Shown here: positions 1 through 7,474 of the stretch, in pieces
Numbering within the stretch: the first letter of the stretch is position 1
Layout of the letters: each line of letters opens with the position of its first letter
Origin: JAWXUD01 sp044432945
GTDB taxonomy: Bacteria > Cyanobacteriota > Vampirovibrionia > Gastranaerophilales > Gastranaerophilaceae
NCBI GenBank assembly: GCA_044432945.1
Contig: JAWXUD010000036.1
Span: 1 to 15,151, forward strand
Direction: 5' to 3'
Length of the DNA stretch: 15,151 bases
Notes under the pieces: generated by a model
Told to the model about the DNA's origin: nothing
What the model saw: the letters and a program-made list of their open reading frames with translations, nothing else
Database searches by the model: none
Made by a program: the position numbers and the translations under genes

Positions 1-268
1 GTTCATTTATTTTTAGATATTTACTCAATTCATCAACAAAATCTTCAGTTGTTGAATATCCAGTAAGTTTTTCATGAAATCTCATCTGATTCATCGCTTC
101 TTCTAGTCGACTATCAAATAACAATTTCTTTTTTGACAACGCTTCTGATTGCAAATTGTTCATCAAATTAGGCATTGTCATCGCTGCCACTACACCGATG
201 ATGCCTAGTGTAATCAATACTTCTGCTAAAGTAAACCCGCCAGTTTTTCTAATAAGATTTTTAATCAT
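1..268 (-). CDS. Type IV prepilin-like protein, N-terminal part (partial)
   Basis: The start is ATG at 268 on the minus strand, preceded by a good GAGGGG ribosome binding site. The reading frame stays open to the left window edge, so about 89 residues are visible and the C-terminus is missing. The first 11 residues are a short basic leader ending in Gly-Gly, followed by Phe-Thr-Leu-Ala-Glu-Val and a hydrophobic helix to about residue 35. This is the class III (prepilin peptidase) signal: cleavage before Phe12, with Glu at mature position 5. Established family knowledge says such proteins are cleaved and methylated by PilD and assembled into type IV pili or type II secretion pseudopili. The remaining residues are charged and probably helical. 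No pilus assembly genes are adjacent, so the specific role (pilus, pseudopilus or surface protein) is open. It is divergent from the MerR-like gene. Confidence 0.85.
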   Translation of the reverse strand, partial: MIKNLIRKTGGFTLAEVLITLGIIGVVAAMTMPNLMNNLQSEALSKKKLLFDSRLEEAMNQMRFHEKLTGYSTTEDFVDELSKYLKINE

Positions 269-298
269 AGTTGACCCCTCAATATTATATACATGGGT

Positions 299-326
299 AT
301 TGTAACACCTATATTAATTATGTCAA
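299..326 (-). promoter_or_regulatory. Sigma70-type promoter for the prepilin-like gene
   Basis: On the minus strand a perfect -35 TTGACA (321-326) is followed, after 16 bp, by -10 TACAAT (299-304). A TGT triplet directly upstream makes it an extended -10. The expected start is near 292, giving a leader of about 24 bases that contains the GAGGGG ribosome binding site. This is the best consensus promoter in the window, which suggests strong expression of the pilin-like gene. Confidence 0.7.
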
Positions 327-361
327 TAAGTAGTCAAAAGCTTATACCTCTCAAACCTAAA

Positions 362-390
362 TTTCAAAAACTCAAACTGTACAATATAAT
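362..390 (+). promoter_or_regulatory. Promoter of the MerR-like gene, with a palindrome over the -10
   Basis: A TATAAT box lies at 385-390, with a weak -35 (TTTCAA, 362-367) 17 bp upstream. The predicted start is about 10 bases before the ATG at 408. The -10 sits in an inverted repeat: TGTAC (378-382), nine bases, then GTACA (392-396). A dyad covering the -10 in front of a regulator gene suggests autoregulation, but that is inference. Confidence 0.5.
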
Positions 391-407
391 AGTACACGAG
401 GTGAGTT

Positions 408-758
408 ATGCGAAAAATAAATGAGAATGAACCATTTTATCTAATTAGTCAAGCGGCAAAACTTTTGGGGATAACAAGCGATAGATTACGCACATATGAA
501 GAAGAAGGGCTTATAAAACCTTATAGAGCAACGCATTCTAAAGATGGTAAAAGATTGTTTAGTCAAAATGAAATTGAATGGTTATCTATGATAAGGGATT
601 TAATAAAATTAGGTGTAACTATTCCTACAATTAGGGTTTTGTTGATTGCTGAATTCGCTAAAGAAAAAAACAACCTAAAAGAAAAAGATTTTGAGATAAT
701 TAAGCTTGTTAAAAAATTAAAATCACATGCGATATATGAAATGTTTAATGAGTATTAA
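408..758 (+). CDS. Short MerR-family (HspR-like) transcriptional regulator
   Basis: This 116-residue protein has a MerR-type winged helix-turn-helix. The HTH runs over residues 12-38 (Leu-Ile-Ser-Gln-Ala-Ala, then Leu-Arg-Thr-Tyr-Glu, Gly-Leu-Ile-Lys-Pro). A wing with Lys-Arg-Leu-Phe-Ser follows around 48-52, then helices to about residue 80 with Ile-Arg-Asp-Leu and Gly-Val-Thr. The pattern, with the Leu-Arg-Thr-Tyr recognition helix, is closest to HspR-like members rather than metal-sensing MerR proteins. The C-terminal 35 residues are Lys/Glu-rich, probably a dimerisation helix, and contain no Cys, so metal or thiol sensing is unlikely. The start is well supported by a GAGGTGA site just upstream. 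No chaperone gene is nearby, so the target is unknown; its own promoter dyad is the best candidate. The stop overlaps the comEC stop by 4 bp in convergent orientation. Confidence 0.85.
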   Translation: MRKINENEPFYLISQAAKLLGITSDRLRTYEEEGLIKPYRATHSKDGKRLFSQNEIEWLSMIRDLIKLGVTIPTIRVLLIAEFAKEKNNLKEKDFEIIKLVKKLKSHAIYEMFNEY

Positions 759-3184
759 TTTTTGGCATCAAATTGTTTGTAATTAATGAACTTTTTCTGA
801 TTTGTATCAAAAGTAGAAATAGAATATTTTTCACCGTTAGAGATTATTTTTATTGAATGGTTTTTGTCTGTTCTATAAATTTCGGTATTTTCTAAGTTCT
901 CGATCGTTGAAAGATATGGATGTCCATAACGATTGTTACCAGTCGATATTAATGATATTGAATTGTTTAGATGTTCAAGCATATTCTCATTAACTACATT
1001 GTAACCGCCGTGATGACCGACTTTTAAAACTTCAACATTTCTTGGTAACAAATCTTTAACCCTATCAAAGGCTAGGACGCTACCATCACCCATAAATAGC
1101 ATCTCGAAATCTTTGTATTTGACAAGGTTGAGGATAGAGTTTTCGTTTTCAAAATCAGAAACGTGGTTAAAATCTTGCTGGCTGAAATCAGCATAATAAG
1201 TTTTTATAGCAAAATCTTTTTCGCTATAAATAGTAAAATCATTTTGCACTATTGATGAATTTATTTTGTGATTATCGACATAATCATAAATTTTTGTAGC
1301 GGCATTTGATGTGTTTTGAAGATAATTCAAATAGATATTTTCGACTTTTAATTCGTTTAAAATATCAACCGCACCGCCAGCGTGATCGATATCAAAATGA
1401 GTTATGACAAGTCCTTTGAGGTTTTTAATCCCTCTATCCTTTAGATATTTCAAGCTTATTGAGCGTGCTTGAGAATAATTTGCATATCCTGCTTTACCTG
1501 TATCAATCATAAAGTATTTGGAATTTGGTGTTTTTATCAAGAAGCAATCTGCATTTTGAACATCAAAAGCTATTATTTCTAATTTATTATGATTAATATT
1601 TATTGTGCTTAATAATAGGATTACAAAAATTATTGATGTAAAAATTAATAATTTTTTACGGAAATTTTTCAAATAATCATTATTGATTAAAAAAGTAGCA
1701 CATAGGGTTATTAGATAAAAGGCAAATACTTGAATAATGCTAGGGTGCGTAGTTGTGATAATCGAATTTGACATATTAGCGAAGAAATCAGATATTGAAA
1801 TTATAATTGTGATGAAAATGTTTAATATATAATCCATAGCTAGGCAAATATAATGCGAATGTGGCATAAAAATAGCAAAAATAGAACTGATAAATCCACC
1901 AAAGCTTATTATACTCAAAAACGGTACGCTGAGAATGTTTGCAATGATTGAATATACGCAAAATGTGTTGAAATAAAACATCTGAATAGGAGCAACCCAG
2001 ATTTGTGCAATAATAGGGATTAAAATTGAGGCAGAGAGCCAGTGAGGGATTTTTAATTCTTTGATTTTTTCAAAAATCGCACCACCTGTAAGTATTAAAC
2101 CGAATGTGACAGTAAATGACAGTTGAAATCCAACATTATTAATATAGGCGGGGTTATAGATTAACATTAACATTGCAACGAATGCTAAAAGCGAGATGCT
2201 ATGAGTATCTTTATCAATTAGTTTACCAAACAATATTATCAATAGCATCAAAGCTGCCCTGATTATTGAAGGCCCTAACCCTGTCATCAACGTATAAATT
2301 ATAACCAAACACATGCCAGAGATTACTGTGAATTTGAAAGGGGCTTTTAGCCTACGTAAAAGAAAATACCAAAACCCATATATAAAGGCAACGTTCATGC
2401 CTGATGCTGCTAAGATATGTAGCAAGCCAGAATTTGCAAAGGATTTCTTTATGCCTTCAGATGGTGATATTGCGTCATCGCCAAATACAATTCCACCTAA
2501 AACTTCAAGATTTGGTGATTTGATGTATTTTGAATGTGTGCTGATGATTTTATAACGAACATCGTTTAGTATTTGTAAGAAACGCCATTTGTTTGATAAT
2601 TCTATATCAATTTTTTCTATATCATTTTTTTTAGCATAAAAAGTTGTAAATGTATCAAAATTTTGTAAATATTTTGCGTAGTCAAATTGTGATGGATTTG
2701 TTGACACAAATGGGGTCGTTAATTTGCCACTAAAACGATAGCTATCACCTATTTTTAAATCAGAAAAATCATCGTCATAATCAGTTAAAGTTACGACCGT
2801 TTTGCCCTTGACTTTCTTTGCTCCTACTTTGAAAACTTCAGCGAAAAATTTCGACTTGAATTCTTTATTATTGCTAGGTATAGAAACTATTTGTGCTTCT
2901 ATCACAACTTTGTTAGGTGCGAATTTCACTAAATCATCTGTTGAAGGGGTTTTTGCTAGTGTTAAGAAAAATCCGAAATAAAACATGAATAACCAGAATA
3001 GAACAAGTCGTGTCGATAAAAAGTTTTTTACAACGGCAACAATCAATATAATTGAAATTATGGCACTCGTTATTGTTGCATTGTCGTGGAAATATCCCAA
3101 TATGCCAAGCATAAAAACTAATGCAGTAATAAACATAATGGCATTTTTGCTTTGTAAAATATCGTTTAAAACTTTTCTAATCAC
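755..3184 (-). CDS. comEC: ComEC/Rec2-family DNA uptake channel protein
   Basis: At 809 residues this is a full-length ComEC. The layout is: N-terminal membrane segments and a DUF4131-type soluble domain (about 15-195), the polytopic Competence domain (about 225-500, including Leu-Ala-Ala-Ser-Gly-Met-Asn at 258-264 and Gly-Pro-Ser-Ile-Ile-Arg-Ala at 304-310), two further hydrophobic segments, and a metallo-beta-lactamase-like domain from about 535. That domain has His-x-Asp-x-Asp-His (596-601), Met-Gly-Asp (698-700), Gly-His-His-Gly (723-726) and Tyr-Gly-His-Pro (753-756). In transformable bacteria ComEC carries single-stranded DNA across the inner membrane, and the C-terminal domain is proposed to degrade one strand. 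The start is GTG at 3184; an in-frame stop lies two codons upstream and no clear ribosome binding site is visible. It lies 47 bp downstream of the repeat-protein gene and may be co-transcribed with it. Confidence 0.93.
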   Translation of the reverse strand: MIRKVLNDILQSKNAIMFITALVFMLGILGYFHDNATITSAIISIILIVAVVKNFLSTRLVLFWLFMFYFGFFLTLAKTPSTDDLVKFAPNKVVIEAQIVSIPSNNKEFKSKFFAEVFKVGAKKVKGKTVVTLTDYDDDFSDLKIGDSYRFSGKLTTPFVSTNPSQFDYAKYLQNFDTFTTFYAKKNDIEKIDIELSNKWRFLQILNDVRYKIISTHSKYIKSPNLEVLGGIVFGDDAISPSEGIKKSFANSGLLHILAASGMNVAFIYGFWYFLLRRLKAPFKFTVISGMCLVIIYTLMTGLGPSIIRAALMLLIILFGKLIDKDTHSISLLAFVAMLMLIYNPAYINNVGFQLSFTVTFGLILTGGAIFEKIKELKIPHWLSASILIPIIAQIWVAPIQMFYFNTFCVYSIIANILSVPFLSIISFGGFISSIFAIFMPHSHYICLAMDYILNIFITIIISISDFFANMSNSIITTTHPSIIQVFAFYLITLCATFLINNDYLKNFRKKLLIFTSIIFVILLLSTININHNKLEIIAFDVQNADCFLIKTPNSKYFMIDTGKAGYANYSQARSISLKYLKDRGIKNLKGLVITHFDIDHAGGAVDILNELKVENIYLNYLQNTSNAATKIYDYVDNHKINSSIVQNDFTIYSEKDFAIKTYYADFSQQDFNHVSDFENENSILNLVKYKDFEMLFMGDGSVLAFDRVKDLLPRNVEVLKVGHHGGYNVVNENMLEHLNNSISLISTGNNRYGHPYLSTIENLENTEIYRTDKNHSIKIISNGEKYSISTFDTNQKKFINYKQFDAKN

Positions 3185-3231
3185 TAGTTAATAATACATA
3201 AAAAATGAGTTCTATGTAATGAGAATTTTTA

Positions 3232-4254
3232 TTAAAGTATACAAGCAAGTACCATTAATATTATTGTTCCAATTTGAGCGATAGTCGAAGCACCATTTGT
3301 GAATTTGTTAGAATCGTATTTGCTTGCACTTTGAGTAGCCTGATATGCACTAGTAATTCTATTCATACGCTCATCGATATTATTCTCATCAAAACTTGTT
3401 CCAAAGATATAATTCTCTAGTCTTGAAAGTCTATCTGGCAAATCTTCATTTTTAAAACTTTCTTTAAATAGGGCTTTTTCAACTTTGGCTAATTTTTTTG
3501 TGCTAATAGAATTACTATTATTCCCGTTAGATGAAGAAAAATAATTATAATCTTCATAATTATAATTTGACATATCGTCAAATCCGTCTTGAGGATAGTT
3601 GTTTGCCATATGATTATTTCTGTTTTGGTTGTTTCTTCGGTAATTATTATCAAGATTATCAAGATTTACTGGCGAATTATTAAAATACATCGCCTCATTA
3701 TCAGCAACTCTAAAATCCTCTTTAGGGCTAATTTTAGCTTGCAATCTCTCTACACGAGTGCTGAAATCATCACTGGTATATGTGTTATTAAATATTTTTT
3801 CTTCAAGCTTGGCTAATCTTGCGTTCAAATCAAGCGTCTTATATTCTTGATTAAAAACAGCAATCTCTAATTTGTTTATTATAGGATAATCAACTCCTTT
3901 AGCTTGGGAAGAGGTTTGTGAATTCTGATTTTGTGCTAAATTTTTATTCTCAGAATAATCATCAGTAGCAAAAGTGTCAACTTTAGGCGTAATTTCTTGT
4001 CCATATAGCTGTGCTGATAAATCATTTTTTAAACTACTAATTTTTTGATTATCGCTTTTATTTGAAGATTCTCCATAAACATTTTCTTCAATGCGGTTTA
4101 AACGCTCACTTTCAGATTCACCTTCGTAATTAAACCCAAAAATTGCATTCTCGACATTGTTTAAAAAAGTGTTATTTGCACTTGAGCCTAACGCCTCAAT
4201 TGGTGAAATGTTTATTATAGTTAGAATGCTTATCGCAAGTAAGATTTTCTTCAT
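3232..4254 (-). CDS. Secreted or membrane protein with 21-residue repeats, unknown function
   Basis: I do not recognise a named family. The 340-residue protein starts at ATG 4254 behind an AAGGAG site (4260-4265). Residues 1-22 form a signal peptide (Met-Lys-Lys-Ile, hydrophobic core, likely cleavage near Ala21-Leu-Gly). The body carries a repeat with an exact 21-residue period: Glu at position 1, Phe/Tyr at 5 and 9, hydrophobic near 14, Arg at 17, then Leu-x-Arg-Leu/Ile. Units are at 35-55, 130-150, 151-171, 259-279 and 280-300, with a degenerate unit after 56. Between the second and third blocks is an Asn/Tyr/Asp-rich linker (about 190-250), probably disordered. The last 17 residues are hydrophobic and may be a membrane anchor at the extreme C-terminus. 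The repeat looks helical with conserved salt-bridge residues, so a structural or scaffold role in the envelope is possible, as inference only. It lies between nifS and comEC. Confidence 0.85.
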   Translation of the reverse strand: MKKILLAISILTIINISPIEALGSSANNTFLNNVENAIFGFNYEGESESERLNRIEENVYGESSNKSDNQKISSLKNDLSAQLYGQEITPKVDTFATDDYSENKNLAQNQNSQTSSQAKGVDYPIINKLEIAVFNQEYKTLDLNARLAKLEEKIFNNTYTSDDFSTRVERLQAKISPKEDFRVADNEAMYFNNSPVNLDNLDNNYRRNNQNRNNHMANNYPQDGFDDMSNYNYEDYNYFSSSNGNNSNSISTKKLAKVEKALFKESFKNEDLPDRLSRLENYIFGTSFDENNIDERMNRITSAYQATQSASKYDSNKFTNGASTIAQIGTIILMVLACIL

Positions 4255-4317
4255 AGCAACTCCTTAATGTAATAGTAAGGGTGCATTATGTTAAAAACTA
4301 TTCAACGACTTATGCAT

Positions 4318-4357
4318 TTAAAAAAGACCCAAAATGCTTCTTATATCTTAGGTCTTT
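4318..4357 (-). terminator. Intrinsic terminator after nifS
   Basis: Read on the minus strand, AAAGACC (4357-4351) pairs with GGTCTTT (4329-4323) around a 21-base loop, and the 3' arm runs into six T residues. The position, about 40 bases past the nifS stop and before the repeat-protein gene, fits termination of the nifU-nifS transcript. Confidence 0.65.
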
Positions 4358-4395
4358 AGTATTATGTTTTAAAAATTATTATCTATAAGTCGTAG

Positions 4396-5601
4396 CTAAA
4401 TCGACATTTTTAGTTTTCGAATAGCTTCCAATTCATCTTGATAAGGCGATAAATCAGAAATTTTCGTAATAATATTCGGCAAAACTGATGATAAATAATC
4501 AACTTCTTTTTCTGTAGAATATCTGCTAAGTGAAAAACGAATACTACCATGCATTGCTGTGAAAGGAACACTCATCGCACGCAATACGTGACTTGGTTCT
4601 AAATCGCCAGAAGTACAAGCACTTCCAGAACTAGCACAAATTCCGTAATCGCTAAGATGTAACAAGATTAATTCACCTTCAATATATTCAAACCCAATGT
4701 TTGTAGTATTAGGGACACGATTTAAAATGCCAGTGTTTAATCTTGAGTTAGGAATAGTTTTTAAAATATTAGTTTCTAATTTGTCACGAAGTCTTTTAAC
4801 TTCACTCGCTTCATATTGCAAAAAGTCTGTCGCCAATTCAGCCGCTTTTGCCATACCGATAATGTAGGGGACATTCTCAGTGCCTGCACGTTTGCCACGT
4901 TCTTGATGTCCACCAATAATCAATGGCGTAATCATCGCACGAGGATTAACATATAACGCTCCTACACCCTTTGGTGCGTGAAATTTATGACCAGAAATCC
5001 CAACTAAATCCGCTCCGCATGCTTGTACATCAATTGCTATTTTACCAGCAACTTGAACGGCATCTACAAAAAACTTTGTTTCAGGATTTTTTGATTTGAT
5101 TATTTCTGAAATTTTTGCTATCGGAAAAATTACTCCAGTTTCATTATTAGCATACATTACAGAAACTAATGCAGTGTCAAAATTGATAGCATTTTCTAAC
5201 TGTGCTAAATCAAGTTCACCATTAGAATTAACATCGATATAATCGACTTTGTAACCTTCTTTTTCAAGTGCTAAGTACAAATTTAGAACGCAGGCGTGTT
5301 CGACTTTTGTTGTAATAATATGTTGTTTGTTTTTGTTGACATTTAATACGCCTCTTATTGCCAAATTCGCACTTTCTGAGCCACCTGATGTGAAAATTAT
5401 TTCGTTCTCATTACCTGCGTTATAAAAATCTTTTATAACGCCACGAGCTTCTTTTAAGGCATCACGAGAATGTTTTGCAAAATCATAAATGCTAGAAGGG
5501 TTTGAGTATTCTGATGAGAAATACGGCATCATAGCTTCTATAACCTTGTCATCAACTTTTGTGGTTGCGTTGTTATCAAAATAAATTAGTTCTTTTTGCA
5601 T
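4396..5601 (-). CDS. nifS: Cysteine desulfurase, NifS type
   Basis: This 401-residue PLP enzyme removes sulfur from cysteine, giving alanine and an enzyme persulfide used to build Fe-S clusters. The N-terminal Tyr-Phe-Asp-Asn-Asn-Ala-Thr-Thr (7-14), the PLP lysine in Ser-Gly-His-Lys-Phe-His (Lys206), Gly-Thr-Glu-Asn (240-243) and the catalytic cysteine in Ser-Gly-Ser-Ala-Cys-Thr-Ser-Gly (Cys329) are all present. The Cys-Thr-Ser-Gly ending and length fit NifS better than IscS (Cys-Thr-Ser-Ala) or SufS. Its ATG overlaps the nifU stop by one base (TAATG), with GAGG inside the end of nifU as ribosome binding site, so translation is probably coupled. With NifU as direct neighbour, the pair should form the cell's general Fe-S assembly system rather than a nitrogenase-specific one, because no nif structural genes are near. 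The product acts in the cytoplasm. Confidence 0.95.
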   Translation of the reverse strand: MQKELIYFDNNATTKVDDKVIEAMMPYFSSEYSNPSSIYDFAKHSRDALKEARGVIKDFYNAGNENEIIFTSGGSESANLAIRGVLNVNKNKQHIITTKVEHACVLNLYLALEKEGYKVDYIDVNSNGELDLAQLENAINFDTALVSVMYANNETGVIFPIAKISEIIKSKNPETKFFVDAVQVAGKIAIDVQACGADLVGISGHKFHAPKGVGALYVNPRAMITPLIIGGHQERGKRAGTENVPYIIGMAKAAELATDFLQYEASEVKRLRDKLETNILKTIPNSRLNTGILNRVPNTTNIGFEYIEGELILLHLSDYGICASSGSACTSGDLEPSHVLRAMSVPFTAMHGSIRFSLSRYSTEKEVDYLSSVLPNIITKISDLSPYQDELEAIRKLKMSI

Positions 5602-6449
5602 TATCCAACCTCGATTACTTCAATGTTTTTATCAACTGCGTTACGAAGTGTCGCTTCAACAAAAGATTTCAGGGTTATGTGTGAATTCTTGCAACCAGAG
5701 CATTTGCCACGTAATTTTATCAAAACCTTGTTCCCATCAACATCAACAAGCGTAATATCGCCACCGTCTTTTTGAAGTTCTGCAGAAATTTGTGTTTCTA
5801 TAAGATTATTAATTTTTAGTATTTTTTGAGCCATCGTTAAAGTTGAAGAATTTTCTTCTGATTTTTCTTTAGCTAAATATGTATCAATAATGTCTTGAAT
5901 TAACCCCTTACATTTACCACAGGCACTACCAGCTTTTGTGAAATTAATGATTTCTTCAAGCGTTTTTAGGTTATCTCTTTTAATAGCTTCCCAAATAGTT
6001 TTTCCGCTAATATTATAGCAAGTGCAAACGATTTTATCAGCAATTTTTTCTTCTCTCAAATCATCTAAATCTTGATAATCCTGAAGCTCGTCAAAATTTT
6101 TCAACGCATCTTCTAACGCTTCATAGCCCATAACTGAGCAGTGCATTTTTTCAGGTGGAAGCCCATCTAACTGCTCGGCAATATCTTCATTAGTAATCTT
6201 TTTCACTTCTTCTATGTTTTTATTAATAATCATTTCGGTTAAAATGCTTGAGCTTGCAACAGCCGAACCGCAACCAAAAGTTTGGAATTTTGCATCGACA
6301 ACAATTCCATCAACTATTTTTAAATATATTTTTAAAGAATCGCCACAAGCAAGCGAACCTGCGTTGCCAATAGCGTCAGCGTCCTCGATTTTTCCAACAT
6401 TGCGTGGATTGCGATAATGGTCAATAACTTTTTCAGAATAATCCCACAT
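5601..6449 (-). CDS. nifU: NifU, three-domain Fe-S cluster scaffold
   Basis: The 282-residue protein has the full NifU architecture. An IscU-like scaffold domain (1-120) carries Cys35, Cys60 and Cys104. A central BFD-like [2Fe-2S] domain (about 138-190) has Cys142-x-Cys144 and Cys177-x2-Cys180. A C-terminal Nfu domain (about 205-282) has Cys250-x2-Cys253. These are the nine cysteines conserved in NifU of nitrogen fixers. It builds transient clusters from NifS-derived sulfur and passes them to apoproteins. The start at ATG 6449 (Met-Trp-Asp-Tyr-Ser-Glu-Lys-Val, typical for NifU) follows GAGGG with 9-base spacing. It is first in a two-gene unit with nifS and overlaps it by one base. A promoter is seen at 6489-6517. 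No IscR- or SufR-type regulator is present in the window. Confidence 0.96.
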   Translation of the reverse strand: MWDYSEKVIDHYRNPRNVGKIEDADAIGNAGSLACGDSLKIYLKIVDGIVVDAKFQTFGCGSAVASSSILTEMIINKNIEEVKKITNEDIAEQLDGLPPEKMHCSVMGYEALEDALKNFDELQDYQDLDDLREEKIADKIVCTCYNISGKTIWEAIKRDNLKTLEEIINFTKAGSACGKCKGLIQDIIDTYLAKEKSEENSSTLTMAQKILKINNLIETQISAELQKDGGDITLVDVDGNKVLIKLRGKCSGCKNSHITLKSFVEATLRNAVDKNIEVIEVG

Positions 6450-6488
6450 TTTTTATGTCCCTCATTATTTCTCTAGTGTTCTTTTTAT

Positions 6489-6517
6489 ATTGTACATCAA
6501 AAAGATTTTATTATTAA
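6489..6517 (-). promoter_or_regulatory. Putative nifU-nifS promoter
   Basis: On the minus strand a TTAATA -35 (6512-6517) and TACAAT -10 (6489-6494) are separated by 17 bp, which would give a leader of about 33 bases. The -10 lies in TGTACAATATAA (6485-6496), a 12-base string identical to the one over the -10 of the MerR-like gene. Confidence 0.45.
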
Positions 6518-6537
6518 AATTTTATATTAAATTAATA

Positions 6538-7431
6538 TCAGACTCTTTCAAAAATCAATTTGTTGTCGCTAATCCTAGCTATTTCGCCATAAGGTAGTGT
6601 GATTTTGGGGCTAGAATGAGTTATGCCTTCAGCTTTGACAATTGGGACTTTTAGTTCATCTGAAAACTCTTTTATTAATTCGTCAAACCAGAGTTCATTA
6701 TCAAGGCTAAGAAAATCACCTAAGACGATAGCCTTCAAATTCGCCCTGAATTTGCTAATATTAAGCAACTGTCTAAACATTTTATCAATCTTATAAACAG
6801 GTTCGTTTAAATCTTCTGTAAAAAATATAAATTCTTCATCAGGAACAAAGTCTATCCCGCAAAGTGAGGTTAAGCTAGATAAATTCCCACCCCAGAATAG
6901 AGCTTTCACATCGCAAGAATTGTATTTTTCTCTAATATCAAATTCAAGCTTTTCACCATTCACTGCTTTGAAAAAATTTTCAGCAGTAGCATTGTCAACT
7001 TTTTCGCTAGCAAAATCGCTCAATATCATCGGAGCGGAATAGGTAATCAGGTCGGAATTTTTTAAAAATATTGCGTTTAATACAGTTACATCAGAGAATC
7101 CGCAGAATATTTTAGGGTTGTTGTTGATAATAGAATAATCGATTTTTTCAAGCAATCGAATAGTTCCATATCCGCCACGTAAACAAATAATCGCATCAAC
7201 TTCTTCATCTAAAAAGAATTTGTGTAATTCTTCAACTCTAACTGTATCATCACCTGCAAGATAGCGATTTTGTGAGAAAATCTTTTCGCTAATTTTGATT
7301 TTATAGCCTAAAGTTTCAAAATAATTTTTAGCGAGCTGTAGACGTTTTGGGTCGCCTAGCAACGCTCCTGAAGTCGCAATAATACCAATGGTATTGCCCA
7401 ATTCTAATTTTTTTGGTTTTATAAAGCTCAT
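6538..7431 (-). CDS. LD-carboxypeptidase (peptidase family S66, LdcA-like)
   Basis: The 297-residue protein matches the S66 family: an N-terminal Gly-Ile-Ile-Ala-Thr-Ser-Gly (16-22), the nucleophile elbow Gly-Phe-Ser-Asp (Ser113), Phe-Trp-Gly-Gly-Asn-Leu (179-184), a Glu-Asp-Leu-Asn-Glu segment holding the catalytic glutamate (206-210), and the catalytic histidine in Gly-Ile-Thr-His (His272). S66 enzymes cut the L,D bond and release the terminal D-Ala from murein tetrapeptides during peptidoglycan recycling; some relatives act on microcin C. No signal peptide is seen, so a cytoplasmic role in recycling is most likely. ATG 7431 follows AAGGG with 8-base spacing. It is divergent from dnaX with only 43 bp between, so its promoter probably lies in the 5' part of dnaX. 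It is 88 bp upstream of nifU, in the same direction. Confidence 0.93.
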   Translation of the reverse strand: MSFIKPKKLELGNTIGIIATSGALLGDPKRLQLAKNYFETLGYKIKISEKIFSQNRYLAGDDTVRVEELHKFFLDEEVDAIICLRGGYGTIRLLEKIDYSIINNNPKIFCGFSDVTVLNAIFLKNSDLITYSAPMILSDFASEKVDNATAENFFKAVNGEKLEFDIREKYNSCDVKALFWGGNLSSLTSLCGIDFVPDEEFIFFTEDLNEPVYKIDKMFRQLLNISKFRANLKAIVLGDFLSLDNELWFDELIKEFSDELKVPIVKAEGITHSSPKITLPYGEIARISDNKLIFERV

Positions 7432-7436
7432 ATAAA

Positions 7437-7465
7437 TTGCCCTTTGAATTATTTTCTGTTACAAT
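7437..7465 (+). promoter_or_regulatory. Putative dnaX promoter, nearly leaderless
   Basis: TTGCCC (7437-7442), a 17-bp spacer and TACAAT (7460-7465) with an upstream TGT form an extended -10 promoter. Initiation about 7 bases further, near 7472, would leave roughly three bases before the ATG at 7475. The -35 overlaps the ribosome binding site of the divergent LD-carboxypeptidase gene. Confidence 0.55.
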
Positions 7466-7474
7466 GATTTTATC

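Noticed and set aside
4086..4098. AATGCGGT at about 4090 shared with the 42-bp palindrome, similar to Pasteurellaceae uptake sequences, which would fit with comEC.
   Set aside because: Only one extra copy is seen in 15 kb, and it lies in a coding region. Uptake sequences would be far more frequent.
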